This document shows, piece after piece, positions 21,828 through 33,100 of a stretch of DNA of 64,000 nt. Numbering within the stretch: position 1 is the stretch's first letter; the number at the start of each line of letters is the position of its first letter. The position numbers and the translations under genes were made by a program. Under the pieces are notes generated by a model, which made no database searches, was not told the DNA's origin, and saw nothing but the letters and a program-made list of their open reading frames with translations. The stretch is from Gloeopeniophorella convolvens (taxonomy: Eukaryota; Basidiomycota; Agaricomycetes; Russulales): NCBI GenBank assembly GCA_022496205.1, contig WTXD01000008.1:310001-374000 (forward strand). The letters run 5' to 3'.

Positions 21828-23690
21828 TCAAACTTCTGTCATGATCTTCACCAGAATCTCCTTTACAGTCCTCCTTCTCCATACACCACCCTTGCTCTCC
21901 GTCCCCACTGGTACCCGTGGAGCTGTAGCCATGAACAACACGCCCGCCACCATCTCATCCTCTGGCCCATCGCGCACGCGCAGACGGTGCGATATAACGC
22001 GCGGCACGACCTTCGCGACATCCACTTCCGACACATCCCACTTTTCCTGAGGGCCAGCAGGAAGCCAGACCGTGTCCTTCACGTGGAGCGCGGCTGTTTC
22101 AGGCTGCGGTGGTGACGGCGACACCCTAGAGGTCCAATTCCAATGTACACCGACTGGGGCACCGTGGCTATTGGGAAGTGATAACATGCTGTCGGTTGCT
22201 GACCTACTTGGAAGCGCGGCGGCTCGCTCGAGGAGGCTAAGTCCTGCGTCACCTGCTCCCAGGACGCGGTGCGCCCTCACAAGTGCCTCTGCATCCTGCA
22301 CGCACCGCAGGCCGAGTAGTGTGCCGTCGAGCTCGTGATGGTGCCGTGCAGCGCCGATCAGGTCCGCGATATAGAGCCGGAGCGACGCGTGAATGTTCAC
22401 GCGTGCTGGGGTGCTGAGAGAGCAAAGCTGCCGGACGAAGTCGCGGGGAATTACGGGGGAAGGAGCTGTTGATTGGGCGGGCGTGGAAGGCAGGGAGGAG
22501 AGTTGTGTGGTGGAGGAGAGATGGGTAGCGAGGTATGTGGCGTACGCTTGCCTGGTACTCGGATGTAAGGCTACGGCTACACTCAATGAGAATTTGTCAA
22601 GCTGTATTGGCAATCCTTCAGCGTTTGGAGGCGTGACAGGAAAAGTGTGAGGCAACATACCAAGCTCTTGTGTATGTCCGGACGTTCGCGGGGATCGAAC
22701 GGACATACATACACGAGTATGAAGTCTTCTGGGAGAAGCCAAACGGAAGGTCTGGCCCCATCAGACACCCCGTCGAGAGAAACGCGGTTTTCTAGTAGGG
22801 TACGCAGCAAAGCGCGATGGCAGGGTACGCTGGAGTGCTCAAGTCCCGACAAAACGAGGGCTGTTGGTATGCGCGCGTCATCCGGTGGTCGCGGCGTCCG
22901 TGGGCTCTCATGACCAAGCAATGGGGAAGGATCAGAACGCGTCCCAGTCGCATGTAATTGGGGGCGCAGCGGCGGCTTGGTCCTAGAGTCCGTACGCTCC
23001 CTCCTATGGATGACGGGTGGATCTGAAGGCGCGGGCGGTTCGCTCGCTGACAGTCTGTGACCTTCTGGTACAGGGTAGGAGCGGGAGCGCCTCGCACGCA
23101 ACCTAAAAGGAGATTCTAGCCTAGTTGACGACGAACCCTGTGAATTGGAGAAGAATATAGACGGGACAAAGGATGATGGCGAGGCGTTCGACGAGGGTGC
23201 TATTCTGTGTTTGTGTGTTGGATAGCCGAAGACGTTGGTGAGAATCTAAAAGGACGTGAACAACTCAGTAATCATTCACGAAAGAACGTGGGTCGGGACG
23301 GAAACGTTGACAGGCGGGAAGAGCCATGACCCACCGATTGCAGTCATGGCAGGCCCTGGTTCCTTGTGCGCGCACTGAGAGGGATGCGAAACTACTCACG
23401 AGGCTCGCCAAGCTCTGAACAATGCTGATGTCTTCTTCCTTTGCTCTCAGCAGAACGTGTCTGTTACCCGCCATGATGCAAAGTATGATTGACTGAAAGA
23501 TGACAGGATCGAGTGGAATGTCAGGGGCGGTTGCACGGATATACTCAAGCAGAGATGCAAAGAATTCGGGCGTTCCTGGGGTGCCCAAGCGCGGCAGGGT
23601 GTCTTGGAGGGAGTCCGGGTCATAGTAGACAGACGACGCATTGTCCTGGACATCGTGATAGTCCTCCGTCGCGCGGGCGGTATCGAACAT
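21828..23690 (-). CDS. Mg-chelatase/MoxR-like protein lacking a P-loop
   Basis: Exons (minus) 23400-23690, 22661-23245 and 21828-22601 encode 549 residues. The order recalls AAA+ Mg-chelatase/MoxR proteins: AGNRHVLLR, where a Walker A would be (no GxGKT/S); VFGYPTHK; a 70-residue basic linker; ALVLSGLE (Walker-B position, without the usual Asp-Glu); LLPEDFILVYVCPFDPRERPDIHKSL; then a C-terminal lid with IHASLRLYIADLIGAARHH, AEALVRAHRVL and VVPRVISHRLRVRDGPEDE. Fungal relatives are annotated loosely as magnesium chelatase, although fungi make no chlorophyll. Likely a pseudo-ATPase or scaffold; function unknown. Start at 23690 is inferred. Confidence 0.72.
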
Positions 23691-24104
23691 GGACGTTATG
23701 ACATGTGCCGAACAGCGGTCCGCTGTCAGTGGAAGTTGCGGATGTAACGGGAGATTGATGCCGCGGATGCCGATGTAGAAGAGCGCCGCACGTGACTGCT
23801 AAAGCGGGGGTCCATGTATACATCCCTTCCCGCCGTGGTCTGGCACCCCACTGCCGCCCAGGGACCTGACCTGACACCAGCACGACGTTGCGCAGTCCCC
23901 CGCCCGCCCATTCCCCTCACTTCCCTCCCGGAGCAGCCACGGCCCACGGCGGTCTAGTCCACTTACGGCTACCACTTCTCATACTACCCACCCACCTACC
24001 CGGGTTTCTTGGTTTCACAACACCTTGGACGCGTACTTCGCGCCCATCAAAGAACCACTCTGTCACCTTCACCCCACCGCGTTCCCCGCCCACCCGCCTG
24101 ACAC
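23691..24104. promoter_or_regulatory. Divergent intergenic region
   Basis: About 410 bp between start codons of the MoxR-like gene (minus) and the low-complexity gene (plus). Runs of CCCACC and pyrimidines lie near 23900-24100, typical of fungal promoters. No clear TATA box. Confidence 0.4.
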
Positions 24105-25355
24105 ATGGCCAACATTCTGACAGTCGTCCCAGGCTCGCGCCGACCCATTAGTGTCGACTCGACTGGCGTCGTCGTCAATATCACTCTCAAGGGAACCGAC
24201 CTTACCTCGTCCTCCAAAATAATCTCAAGCTCTTCTATCTCCCGAAGGAAACCACAGACTACATACAGGTCCCCCTCACTTCAATTTCCAGGCGAACTGC
24301 GCGTCGAACGCTCCGCCCAGAGCAACCGCCCGTCGCCGCCGGGCCACGGTCCGCTATCTGCATCAACTCCCGCCTCGCGCCACCCTTCGCACACACCACC
24401 GGCACCAGTCACGTTTGTTCGGCCACCATCTCCACGTCCCAAAATGAATTATTCAATGAAGCCACCGTTGCCTATTTATCACCCGCAGGGCAAACTGGCG
24501 CTTTCCCTCCCCGAGCTCGACTTTGGGGAACACGCACAAGCATCGACAACTCCAGGTGACGACGGGATGCGCCGTTCGTCATCCCGCGCTCGGCGGCCAG
24601 CTGCGAAGCTTCGTGACGTGGTGGACGGCGATGGCGGGGACGCGGGATCACCGCTCGTGCCGCCGGCCGATACGCCGTTACTTCCGGAGAAACCCAGCCC
24701 GCGCAAACGCCGAGGAGGTGGACAGAGCACATCCCGGCGCCGGAGGCGCGAGCCAGACGACGGCGATGCCACGTACCCCGCCAAGCGCACGCGCGCTACT
24801 CGCGCACCTGCCGTGCAAGCCTCTGAGGGCGGCTCACCCGCGGGCGTGGGTGGTGCGGATGCCGGGGATGGTGACGGAGCCGAGGAGGGTGTGAAAGCGC
24901 CCGAGCGACGCTCCACACGCTCGCGTGCCGCGGCTCAGGCAAAGGCGCCCGTCGTGCGAAGGAACTCCAGCGCAAGCGACGGGACGCAGACGTCCGTCTC
25001 GGTGTCGATTGCAGCAAGCCGGCCAAGGAAGGATGACACTGACGTCACACCTCCCGCTGCTGCTGCGCCGTCGTCGGGTTCACCTGGCGAAGCTGAGGCT
25101 GCGCCGGTGGCTAAGGCCGCTCAAGAGGAATCCCCGACGTGGGCGGCCCGGGCTGCAGCCCCAGAACACGCGAAGGCTCCAGAGGTCCACTCCGGGTCGA
25201 AGATGGATGTTGATGAGGAGCCGCTCACGCGCGCGCAGCCACGTGTCCCGGAGGCTTCGACTCCTGCTCTTCCCGTGGCCCCCACCGCCCCACAGAAAGT
25301 TCGGGAGGAAGGAGAGCTTAGCGAGGAAGGCGAACTGCGTTCGCCCTCGTCCTGA
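24105..25355 (+). CDS. Hypothetical low-complexity basic/acidic protein
   Basis: A single open frame of 416 residues with an ACACATGG start. The first 60 residues look most structured (MANILTVVPGSRRPISVDS, then VVVNITLKGTDL). The rest is Pro/Ser/Arg/Ala-rich with several nuclear-localisation-like basic clusters (about 195-230) and repeated GELSEEGELRSP-type acidic Ser motifs at the C-terminus. No known domain is recognised. It is probably a nuclear, largely disordered protein. Short introns inside the Pro-rich part cannot be excluded, since several CAG/GT pairs occur. Confidence 0.6.
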   Translation: MANILTVVPGSRRPISVDSTGVVVNITLKGTDLTSSSKIISSSSISRRKPQTTYRSPSLQFPGELRVERSAQSNRPSPPGHGPLSASTPASRHPSHTPPAPVTFVRPPSPRPKMNYSMKPPLPIYHPQGKLALSLPELDFGEHAQASTTPGDDGMRRSSSRARRPAAKLRDVVDGDGGDAGSPLVPPADTPLLPEKPSPRKRRGGGQSTSRRRRREPDDGDATYPAKRTRATRAPAVQASEGGSPAGVGGADAGDGDGAEEGVKAPERRSTRSRAAAQAKAPVVRRNSSASDGTQTSVSVSIAASRPRKDDTDVTPPAAAAPSSGSPGEAEAAPVAKAAQEESPTWAARAAAPEHAKAPEVHSGSKMDVDEEPLTRAQPRVPEASTPALPVAPTAPQKVREEGELSEEGELRSPSS

Positions 25356-26437
25356 GTTGATCTATGGTTATGGACACTCACTTTGGATTCCCTTCTGCAC
25401 ATGCTTTCTCTTCGCTTCTTGCTTTGGAAATACGCATTATTACGGTAGGCCTTTACGGCGTCCCCCGCACGTCATCTCGTTCTGCTTCGTTTGGGTTCTG
25501 AGTAATGTATTGGATAGATGTAATTTACAACTGGGATGAAACGGAAGGAGGTACCTCGTCTCAAGGTCACATAAGAATGCCTACCGTCCGCGGGGTTCGC
25601 CTGTCCACGGCCCTGCGTGTATACGTCTCCGTTCACCATCCCGGGCACGATAGGCGAAGACGGACTTGGGGCAGAAACCAGATAGACTCTCGGGCTGCCG
25701 CTGATGAGAATATGGATGCTCCACATAAGTATGTATGAACTGGGCGCAGTCGGAGAAGCATGTCACGGGTCGGAAGTAAGACACTAAGCAGAGTTTGTCT
25801 GAAACATCGAGCACCGGCGGGCGGGTGCAGTGTCGTCGCTGCATGGCGTCATCGAGAAGACATGAGAGGAGGAGAAGATTCAAGGGGATGAAGCTAAGGA
25901 CGAGGCCGGATAAGACGGGCTCCGAGCTTGCGCTGGGACAGACTTGCGCATTGGTCTCGTGGTGATGATCAGAAAACGTACCTGTAATGAGTCGGTGATC
26001 CGCAGCCGATGGTTTTTGACTTTTGTCGCCGCTAACTATCTTTGATGGATCAAGAAGGGACGCGTGGATGGTCTCACCACTGCGCACTTGGGGTGTCGAT
26101 CATAATTGCTTGTAAGATGTCGAGGACAGTGTGATTGGGAAGTTTGACTAAGCGATCCGGGTATGACAATTAGATGGCCCTACTGAACTGCACTGGGGCT
26201 GCGAGCCACACACCGGGCGCGGTCTCTATGAACGAGAAGCTGCAAGGGAGCTGCAACTTGGCTGGGCGAAGGGTGCCCAACCAGAGTAGCAGCAGCCAAT
26301 AGCGTCGCGGCCACGACGTCACGCGGTCACGAGGCGTCAAAGTGGCGCGACCTAAGATCTGGGATCGTAGAGCCTTCGGATCTGATCTTGCGGTCGACCC
26401 TCAATTGCAGCAGTTGTGGGACCGGATTCAAGTTAAA

Positions 26438-26457
26438 GGGAGGGGAGGGGGGGGGGG
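26438..26457 (+). repeat. G-rich run, G-quadruplex candidate
   Basis: Pattern GGG-A-GGGG-A-GGGGGGGGGGG (the last run is 11 G). Four or more G tracts with one-base loops make a strong G-quadruplex candidate. It lies about 720 bp before the DUF3712 start codon. Confidence 0.8.
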
Positions 26458-26767
26458 TAGTCATGCTCGTATCAGCACTTGTAAGAGCTGGTTTGTATCG
26501 TTTCAGAACGCATCGGTGAAGGGGACATCTGGGAAGTCGGATGCTAGGAAGAGCCAATCATATCGCGTCGCGCCACCTATTGGAAATTACCCCAGGTGCA
26601 ACGACGCTACCATGCCCTTTTTCGGCTGTAAGTAACCATCACCCACACGACCGCGTCGGCAGACGCGTTCTCCCAAGCCCTGGGGGTGTATTTTTTTCTC
26701 CCTCTTGGGAAGAACATCCTCATACAGGCATGACCTCTGGTTGGCTTTCTTCGGCAGCTTTCATGTT

Positions 26768-26783
26768 GGGGGGGGGGGGGGGG
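26768..26783 (+). repeat. Homopolymer, 16 G
   Basis: An uninterrupted run of 16 G. Either a real mononucleotide microsatellite or a sequencing/assembly uncertainty in length. Confidence 0.85.
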
Positions 26784-27176
26784 ACCTGAAACGGGTACAC
26801 TGAGGGGCCACACTCGAACTGCAGCTTCTCAGGGACGAGCGGGGTGTGGAGATGTGCGGTAGACGGCGGCCATTTGCATCAGGGCGAGCACATGGCCCGG
26901 TAAATACGCTCCTCTGGACGAATGTCTTCTTCTGCGATCGGCAAAAGGCCGGCAACAGAGACTGAAGCTCTCTTGGTCTTCGATTACTGACCGGGTTTTA
27001 TTGGCTATGACACGGACTCACGGACCCCCTTTCATGGTCCGCTCCTCGCACCTGTTTAAAATTTGCCGTCCTCACCATTCACGCTCTCTTCAACTTCGCC
27101 GGTTCGCTACCCCCTTGTGTTTTCCTGTCGCTCCGATTTCTCCCTATCTCTGAGGAACCGCTAGGCGTTGATCGTT

Positions 27177-30100
27177 ATGGAAGAGTCCCCCCGGCCTCAT
27201 TCGGGCGTCTTCACCCAACATCCAGGGGAGACTTCTTCCACCGTCCATCTCGCGAGTGCGTGATTTTTCCGCTCATTAACCCGCTTTTCTCATTCGATTG
27301 CACGTACTCGTGTCCAGCACATGGCGCAGGATACGGTGGAACGGATACGGTCGATGGTGACCACTTTTCCCGAACCTCGAGCGAAATTGTCGGTGGACCT
27401 GGGCGCGCCCCGCAATCTATGGCGGGGGGCGCCCCCGCATCCCCCACAGCGACGACACCATTCTACAGGAAGCGTTCATTCTTGATCTCCCAAGGTGTCG
27501 CTGCCATCGTCGGGATTGGCCTGCTATTCGTATTGCTGTACCCAGTAGTCACAGCTATCGCTCAGCATGTCATTAACGTCTCAGTGCTCAATATCGACCG
27601 AGTAGCAATCGCGCAACCAACAAATACTTCGTGAGTTCTAGCGCCCTTGAGCGTGTGAAGATAGGCTGAGTAGCGGCGTTTGTCTTCAGCTTCTCGCTTC
27701 GGATGGACGGATGGGTAAGAGCTCCGCGGACACCTGGGAACTCATGTGCTAATTAAATCTTGATCTCAAGGTCTCCCACGCAGGCATATTCTCCGCACAG
27801 ATTGGCTTCAGCCGGCCTTTGCGCGTAGCCTGGCTCAATGGATCGGACGAGGTCCCCCTGGGCCAGCTTAACTTCCAGCCGCTCAATGCGAGGAAGAAGC
27901 GCGCATTCATCAACCAGACGAGCAATTTCGAGGTCACAGACCAGGATGCGTTTGGGCGTTTCACGCAGCACATGATAACCTCACAAAATTTCACATGGCG
28001 TCTGCAGAGCGACGACCTGCACGTGCGGGCGCTCAAGTTCCCAATGTCGAAGGGATTGAAGTTTAAGAAAGACTTGACACTGAATGGTTCGTGTCACATT
28101 AAGCTGCGCGCGCTTGACGCTCAATTTCGGTCTTCTAGGCATCAATAATTTCGAGGGCAACGTCATACTTAAGGATTTCCAGCTGCCAAGCGACAATCCA
28201 GAAGGCGGCATTAATTTTCACACTGTCAACACCTTGAAGAACCCGAGGCGCGTACTGCATGTTTCCTTGCGCGGGATCTGTCAGACTTACTTATCCTGCC
28301 CACAGTCCGTTCCAGCTCAATCTCGGCACTGTCGTCTTCGCTCTGTACTACAACAACGTCTACCTAGGACAAGCTGTTGGGACTAACACCACGATTGTCA
28401 GGCCCATCTCTCAGTCGGAGTTATTCAACACACTAACATCGTGTAGGTACCGGGGTCGAATGACATTGCACTCGACGGACGACTCGTCCCGCACAACGGA
28501 TCAGACTCCGAGCTTGCGGTTGTCGGCCAATTGTTTACGCAATACATCAATGGTGACACGTCTCCCGTGCAAGCTCGGGGCGTGTCGACGTTGCAGAATG
28601 ACAATACTAGCATCTCGTGGCTCAGCGAAGGTTTGCAAGCACTCACGTTGAATGTTCCGTTCAAGAGCCCCACCCCCATCAACCCGATCCAGGGCATTGA
28701 CATTGGCAGTCTGTCTCTTGCGTTTTCTGAGGAACAGCCGTGGGCGCCTGTGTCGAGCAGCAACAGCGTCCAGGCTTCGATGCGTAGGTGGTATTTTTGT
28801 TGTGGTCTACCCTCTTTACCGAGATGCTGTCATGAACAGGGCTTCCCTTCGGGTTTAATATTGAGGTCGGTCAGATTGAGAATGCCTTCAACATCACGAC
28901 AAATGGATCCGTTGTGGCTGGTCTAGCTACTGTGCGTGTCTGCAATCTATATTTGATCAATGTTCCGTTCTGTAACGATGTTCTAGCCTCTCGGGGCGTC
29001 CACTTCCGAAATTCATGTCATCAACTCGACGGACACTGAGGGTACCATCAACATCACCATTCAGAACACAGCGCTCTCCATTCCTGACCCGAGCAAGCCC
29101 ATATTTTCTGCCTTCGGTATGTCGATTGGCCTCCATAGCCCTTGGACTGTCCTGACGTTCGACTTGTGTCCTAGATGCGGAGCTCACCGACCTGGAATTT
29201 GCGCATTTCCGGCTCGAGGGTCATGCGCGTGCCGTCGCAAATTTGAGCTTGGGAACTCTAACTCTTGACCCTATCAACTTCAACGTTTCTTCTGGCTTAT
29301 GGGGTCTGAAGGGTCTTCAAGGACTCGTCAGCATAGGTGGAGTTGACGTGCTGGGCGGAACGCAAGACGCTCTTTCGCTTAGTATCAACGTGACCATTGA
29401 TAACCCGTCCAATCTCAACCTGGGGTTGGGTGACTTGAGTGCGTTGAGTGCGTCTTCGCCGGGAGCCCGGGCTAACTAGTCGAACGCAGCCCTGCAACTG
29501 TTTAAGACGGGCTCGCTCATTGGAACTACGACTCTGCCGAATTTGACTCTCGATATTGGCCAAAATTCCGTCGCTGCCCAAGGTACCTTCTCGGTGAATC
29601 AAACACGTTTTCACGTGCTGTCAACGTTGGTTGACTGAGTCCTTGCAGCCAAACAACAGCCCTGAAGGTCAACAGGTCCTGGACAACTTCGTTGGCAAGA
29701 AGGGTGGGGCCATATGCCAACAACTGCACTGAACGGGTTCTGACGTCCTGAAAGATTCAATTCTCAACATCGTTGGTTACAGCGGAGGCACGAAGATCGC
29801 ATCTTTGGTGCAAGCTGTCCAGACACTCAATCTGACTGCCACTCTCCCTGGCCTGAAGAATGACCTTATTTCCACCGCAGCACTCACAGGTAAGTACCCA
29901 CACGTATGTGTTGAGCTGAAAGGCTAATACATCCTCTGAGTCCTTCCCACTACCGGACACGAGAACAACATTACGCACGTTTCGGTAGCAATAGTCAACC
30001 CCTTCACGACGGGATTATCTATAACGGGGGTCCGGTCAAATGTCACGACCCGTGGTATCTATCTTGGAACGATCGCCACGAGCACAAACTTTACTTCAGC

Positions 30101-33100
30101 AGGGAAAGCCACGACTAACTCCCCTATGCTCGACCTCGATCTGAACATGGACCCCCCAACACTGTTCACTGTCACGCGCTTGTGCGCGATCGCGGCGGGT
30201 TTGAGCACGGAGCAGCTGGACGGAATCGTTCAACTCGGCGGCTATCAATACGTGCAGTCGACGGACAATAGCTCAGCAGCTGCCAACACTAAGAAGCGCG
30301 ACAATATCTACACGTACGCGACCTATAGCAGTGACTTACTTCCTAGTATACTCACCATGTTTTTCTGCAGGGGCTTTAACCTCCCGAACTTTGTTGATAC
30401 GGCGTTCAAGCAGCTGCATTCAGATGTCCAGGTCGAAGCGGATGTGCAGATTGGCTAGTGTTCTCTGTTCGCATCTTGCGATAGCCCGTTGACCTTGAAA
30501 CGCAGGCGATTACATGACGACGTTGCAGTACACGCAACCCGCAATCCCCACAAAGACCGACCAGACGCTCAACTTTTTGCTTCCTGTCCTCGCGCAGCCC
30601 ATTGTGCAGAAGATTGTGTCTGGATCTGCTTTGGGGTGAGCGGCGTCCGCTGCGTTTGGGGGTTCCACTGAAGATATGTATTGCTCTAGCGTCAACAACG
30701 TTCTCATCACGAACCCCTCCGACAATTCGTTTAGTACGAAACTGTCGGGATCTATTACCCAGTCTGGACCATGTGGGTGTTCCCTGTGGTAGTGTGACCG
30801 TCTCTGATGATATTTTAGTCGACGCGGAAATTGCTTTCGGATCTGGTCTTACCATCTCATGGTCAGGTCAGCCACTGGGAAGCATCAAGATGCCGAATGT
30901 CAACATCACCGGAGACGTAGGGGGTCAATTCGAAGTCGAAGCATCGTTCGAAGTTGCAGACGTCGGACACCTGACAGATTTCACCAAGGTGCGAAGCTTG
31001 CATATTATCGTAGATCTTTTTTGAACACAGAGAAGGCTTTGCTCACTCAAGAGTCATTTGACTGGGTCATCTCCGGCGAGAATCTGAGCGGTGAGTCGCT
31101 TGTTGACATGTCACCGTATTCAACGTGCTGAAATGGGGATACAGTTTCCGCTTTGGGTACGTGATTCCGAGTGTCTTCGTTGGGTCATGGATTTAAGACG
31201 CTCCGAATTGCTAGGTATTACCGTGCCTGGAATTTCGCTTCCTGGAAAGAATGTCACTCTTAAGGGCATGAACAACCTCCAGAACGGCGTTATCATCAAC
31301 ACGTTCGATTTGCCCTCTAATGACCCCGCTGGTGGTGTTCACCTGACTTTGGACACGACTATCACCAACGTAAGCCCATGAGTCGCTTTACCCACGAGCA
31401 TCGCTTGATGCAGCCTGCAGCCATCGCAAGTTGGCGTTGCTCTTAGCAGCATCGGATTTCAGACCTTTTTCGGCAATACCAACCTCGGCCCGGTCGCGTC
31501 AAATGGCCCTTTCACGCTGGCACCACTTTCCACGACACATTTGGGTCTGGCCGGCCGCCTCATCCCACAAACCCAGCAATCCGGACTTCAGGATGTCTCG
31601 ACCGTATTCAACAGTTTCATACACGGTCTTGATAGCAATGTTTCCGTACATGGCGACAGTGCCGGGCCAAGTGACGTATGTTGAAAGTTGTACGTCACTG
31701 CAATCCTGGTGCTCACGAGTTTTGCAGGTGACATGGTTGAACGAGGGTATCAAGAGTCTCCTCGTTGAGACTGTCCTCCCGAACCGGGGCAAACTCAACC
31801 TCATCAAGTCCATCGGGTTGAATGAACTCGATCTGCGCTTTACTGAAGGAACTGCGTACGGCCCCGCTTCGAGTAGCAACGATGCGACGGCTGCGTTCAC
31901 TCTACCCTTCAACTTCCCTGTAGACGTCAAAGCGCTCGAGCAGAACGTCAGCGTCTCTACAGGTGGCACGCCATTCGCCGAGCTCGTCATTCCGAAGGGG
32001 CTCGCCACTACCGATGTGCAGGAGCGCATCATCCATCTGACGTTCTCCGATGTGCCATTCGCAGTGTTCGGGGATCAGCATGGGGCGTTCCAACAGTTCT
32101 TGGCTTCCACGACAACGGCGACAACTCAGAGCCTCGACCTCTCCGGAAGAGCAAACGCGGATGCCGACACTGGTGTTGGGTTGTTATCGCTCACAGATGT
32201 CGAGTTCTCAGTCACTACGTCCATCGCAGGCTTGCAGGGACTGGCCGCAAAACCTGTGCTTGTCGCATCCATTGATGTGAACTACGGTTTCCCGGACTAC
32301 CTCCTGATCAAGACCAACTCGTCTTTATTCAACCCCAGCAACATCACCCTTGGTATTGATGACGTCGACTTTGGACTCGTTTTCCAGAATCAGCAAATCG
32401 CCACGGCTGATCTGACGAACCTTCTATTGCTCCCCAGTAATCAGTCGTACCCTATCGACATTCATTTCCAGCCACAAGGTGACGCAGTCCCCGCCGGCCA
32501 GGCCCTATTGCAAAACTATCTGCAAGGCATCGTGTCAGACACGACCATTCAAGGTTCACAGAGTTCAACGGCGATTGACTCGTTGAAGGTCGCCATGTCT
32601 GACATCCACCTCACGCCCGTTCAAGTCCCGGCTTTGCACCAGAACTTGATCACATCCGCTAGCCTTGAGCTTCCCACGAACATTGTACAGACAGGGATCG
32701 CTTCAGCTTCCTTCGTCCTCGTCAACCCTTTCACGGCCAGCATCAATCTCCTCAGAGTCACATCTACCGTCACATTTGGACCGCTCACCCTCGGCAAGAT
32801 TGATAATGTTGACTTATCGTCTTCTCCTGTGCATGCCGATGGCCACTCGAGCGTCACTTCGCAGCAATTGCCATTTGAGTTCAATTTGGACCCGCTGACC
32901 ATCATTCAGCTGCTGCTCACGGGCGCGCAGAACAACCACGTTGACCTCGGTCCGCTCATCGGACTCTTCGAGATCGTGGAGCAGAATCCCAACTTCCACC
33001 CTCCCGTACGTCAAAATGACGTTGTCCGTAGTTGCATGGCTCATCCTTGTACAGATCAACGCCAGCGTCGATACGAGCGCGCCGACCTGCGTCAGGTAGG

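Larger units (their letters stand above)
25356..27176. other. Gene-poor 1.8 kb with G-runs
   Basis: Lies upstream of the giant DUF3712 gene. A 168-codon minus frame (25581-26087) has no domain and no conserved look, so I do not call it. The right half contains two unusual G-runs (see separate entries) and, near 27040-27170, a CT-rich 5'-UTR-like stretch leading to the ATG at 27177. Confidence 0.45.

Noticed and set aside
22680..22710. GGGGATCGAAC looking like a tRNA T-arm on the minus strand
   Set aside because: It lies inside a conserved coding motif (CPFDPRERP) and no cloverleaf can be drawn.
25581..26087. 168-codon minus-strand ORF
   Set aside because: Composition is random-like, no domain, no convincing start context or splice partners.
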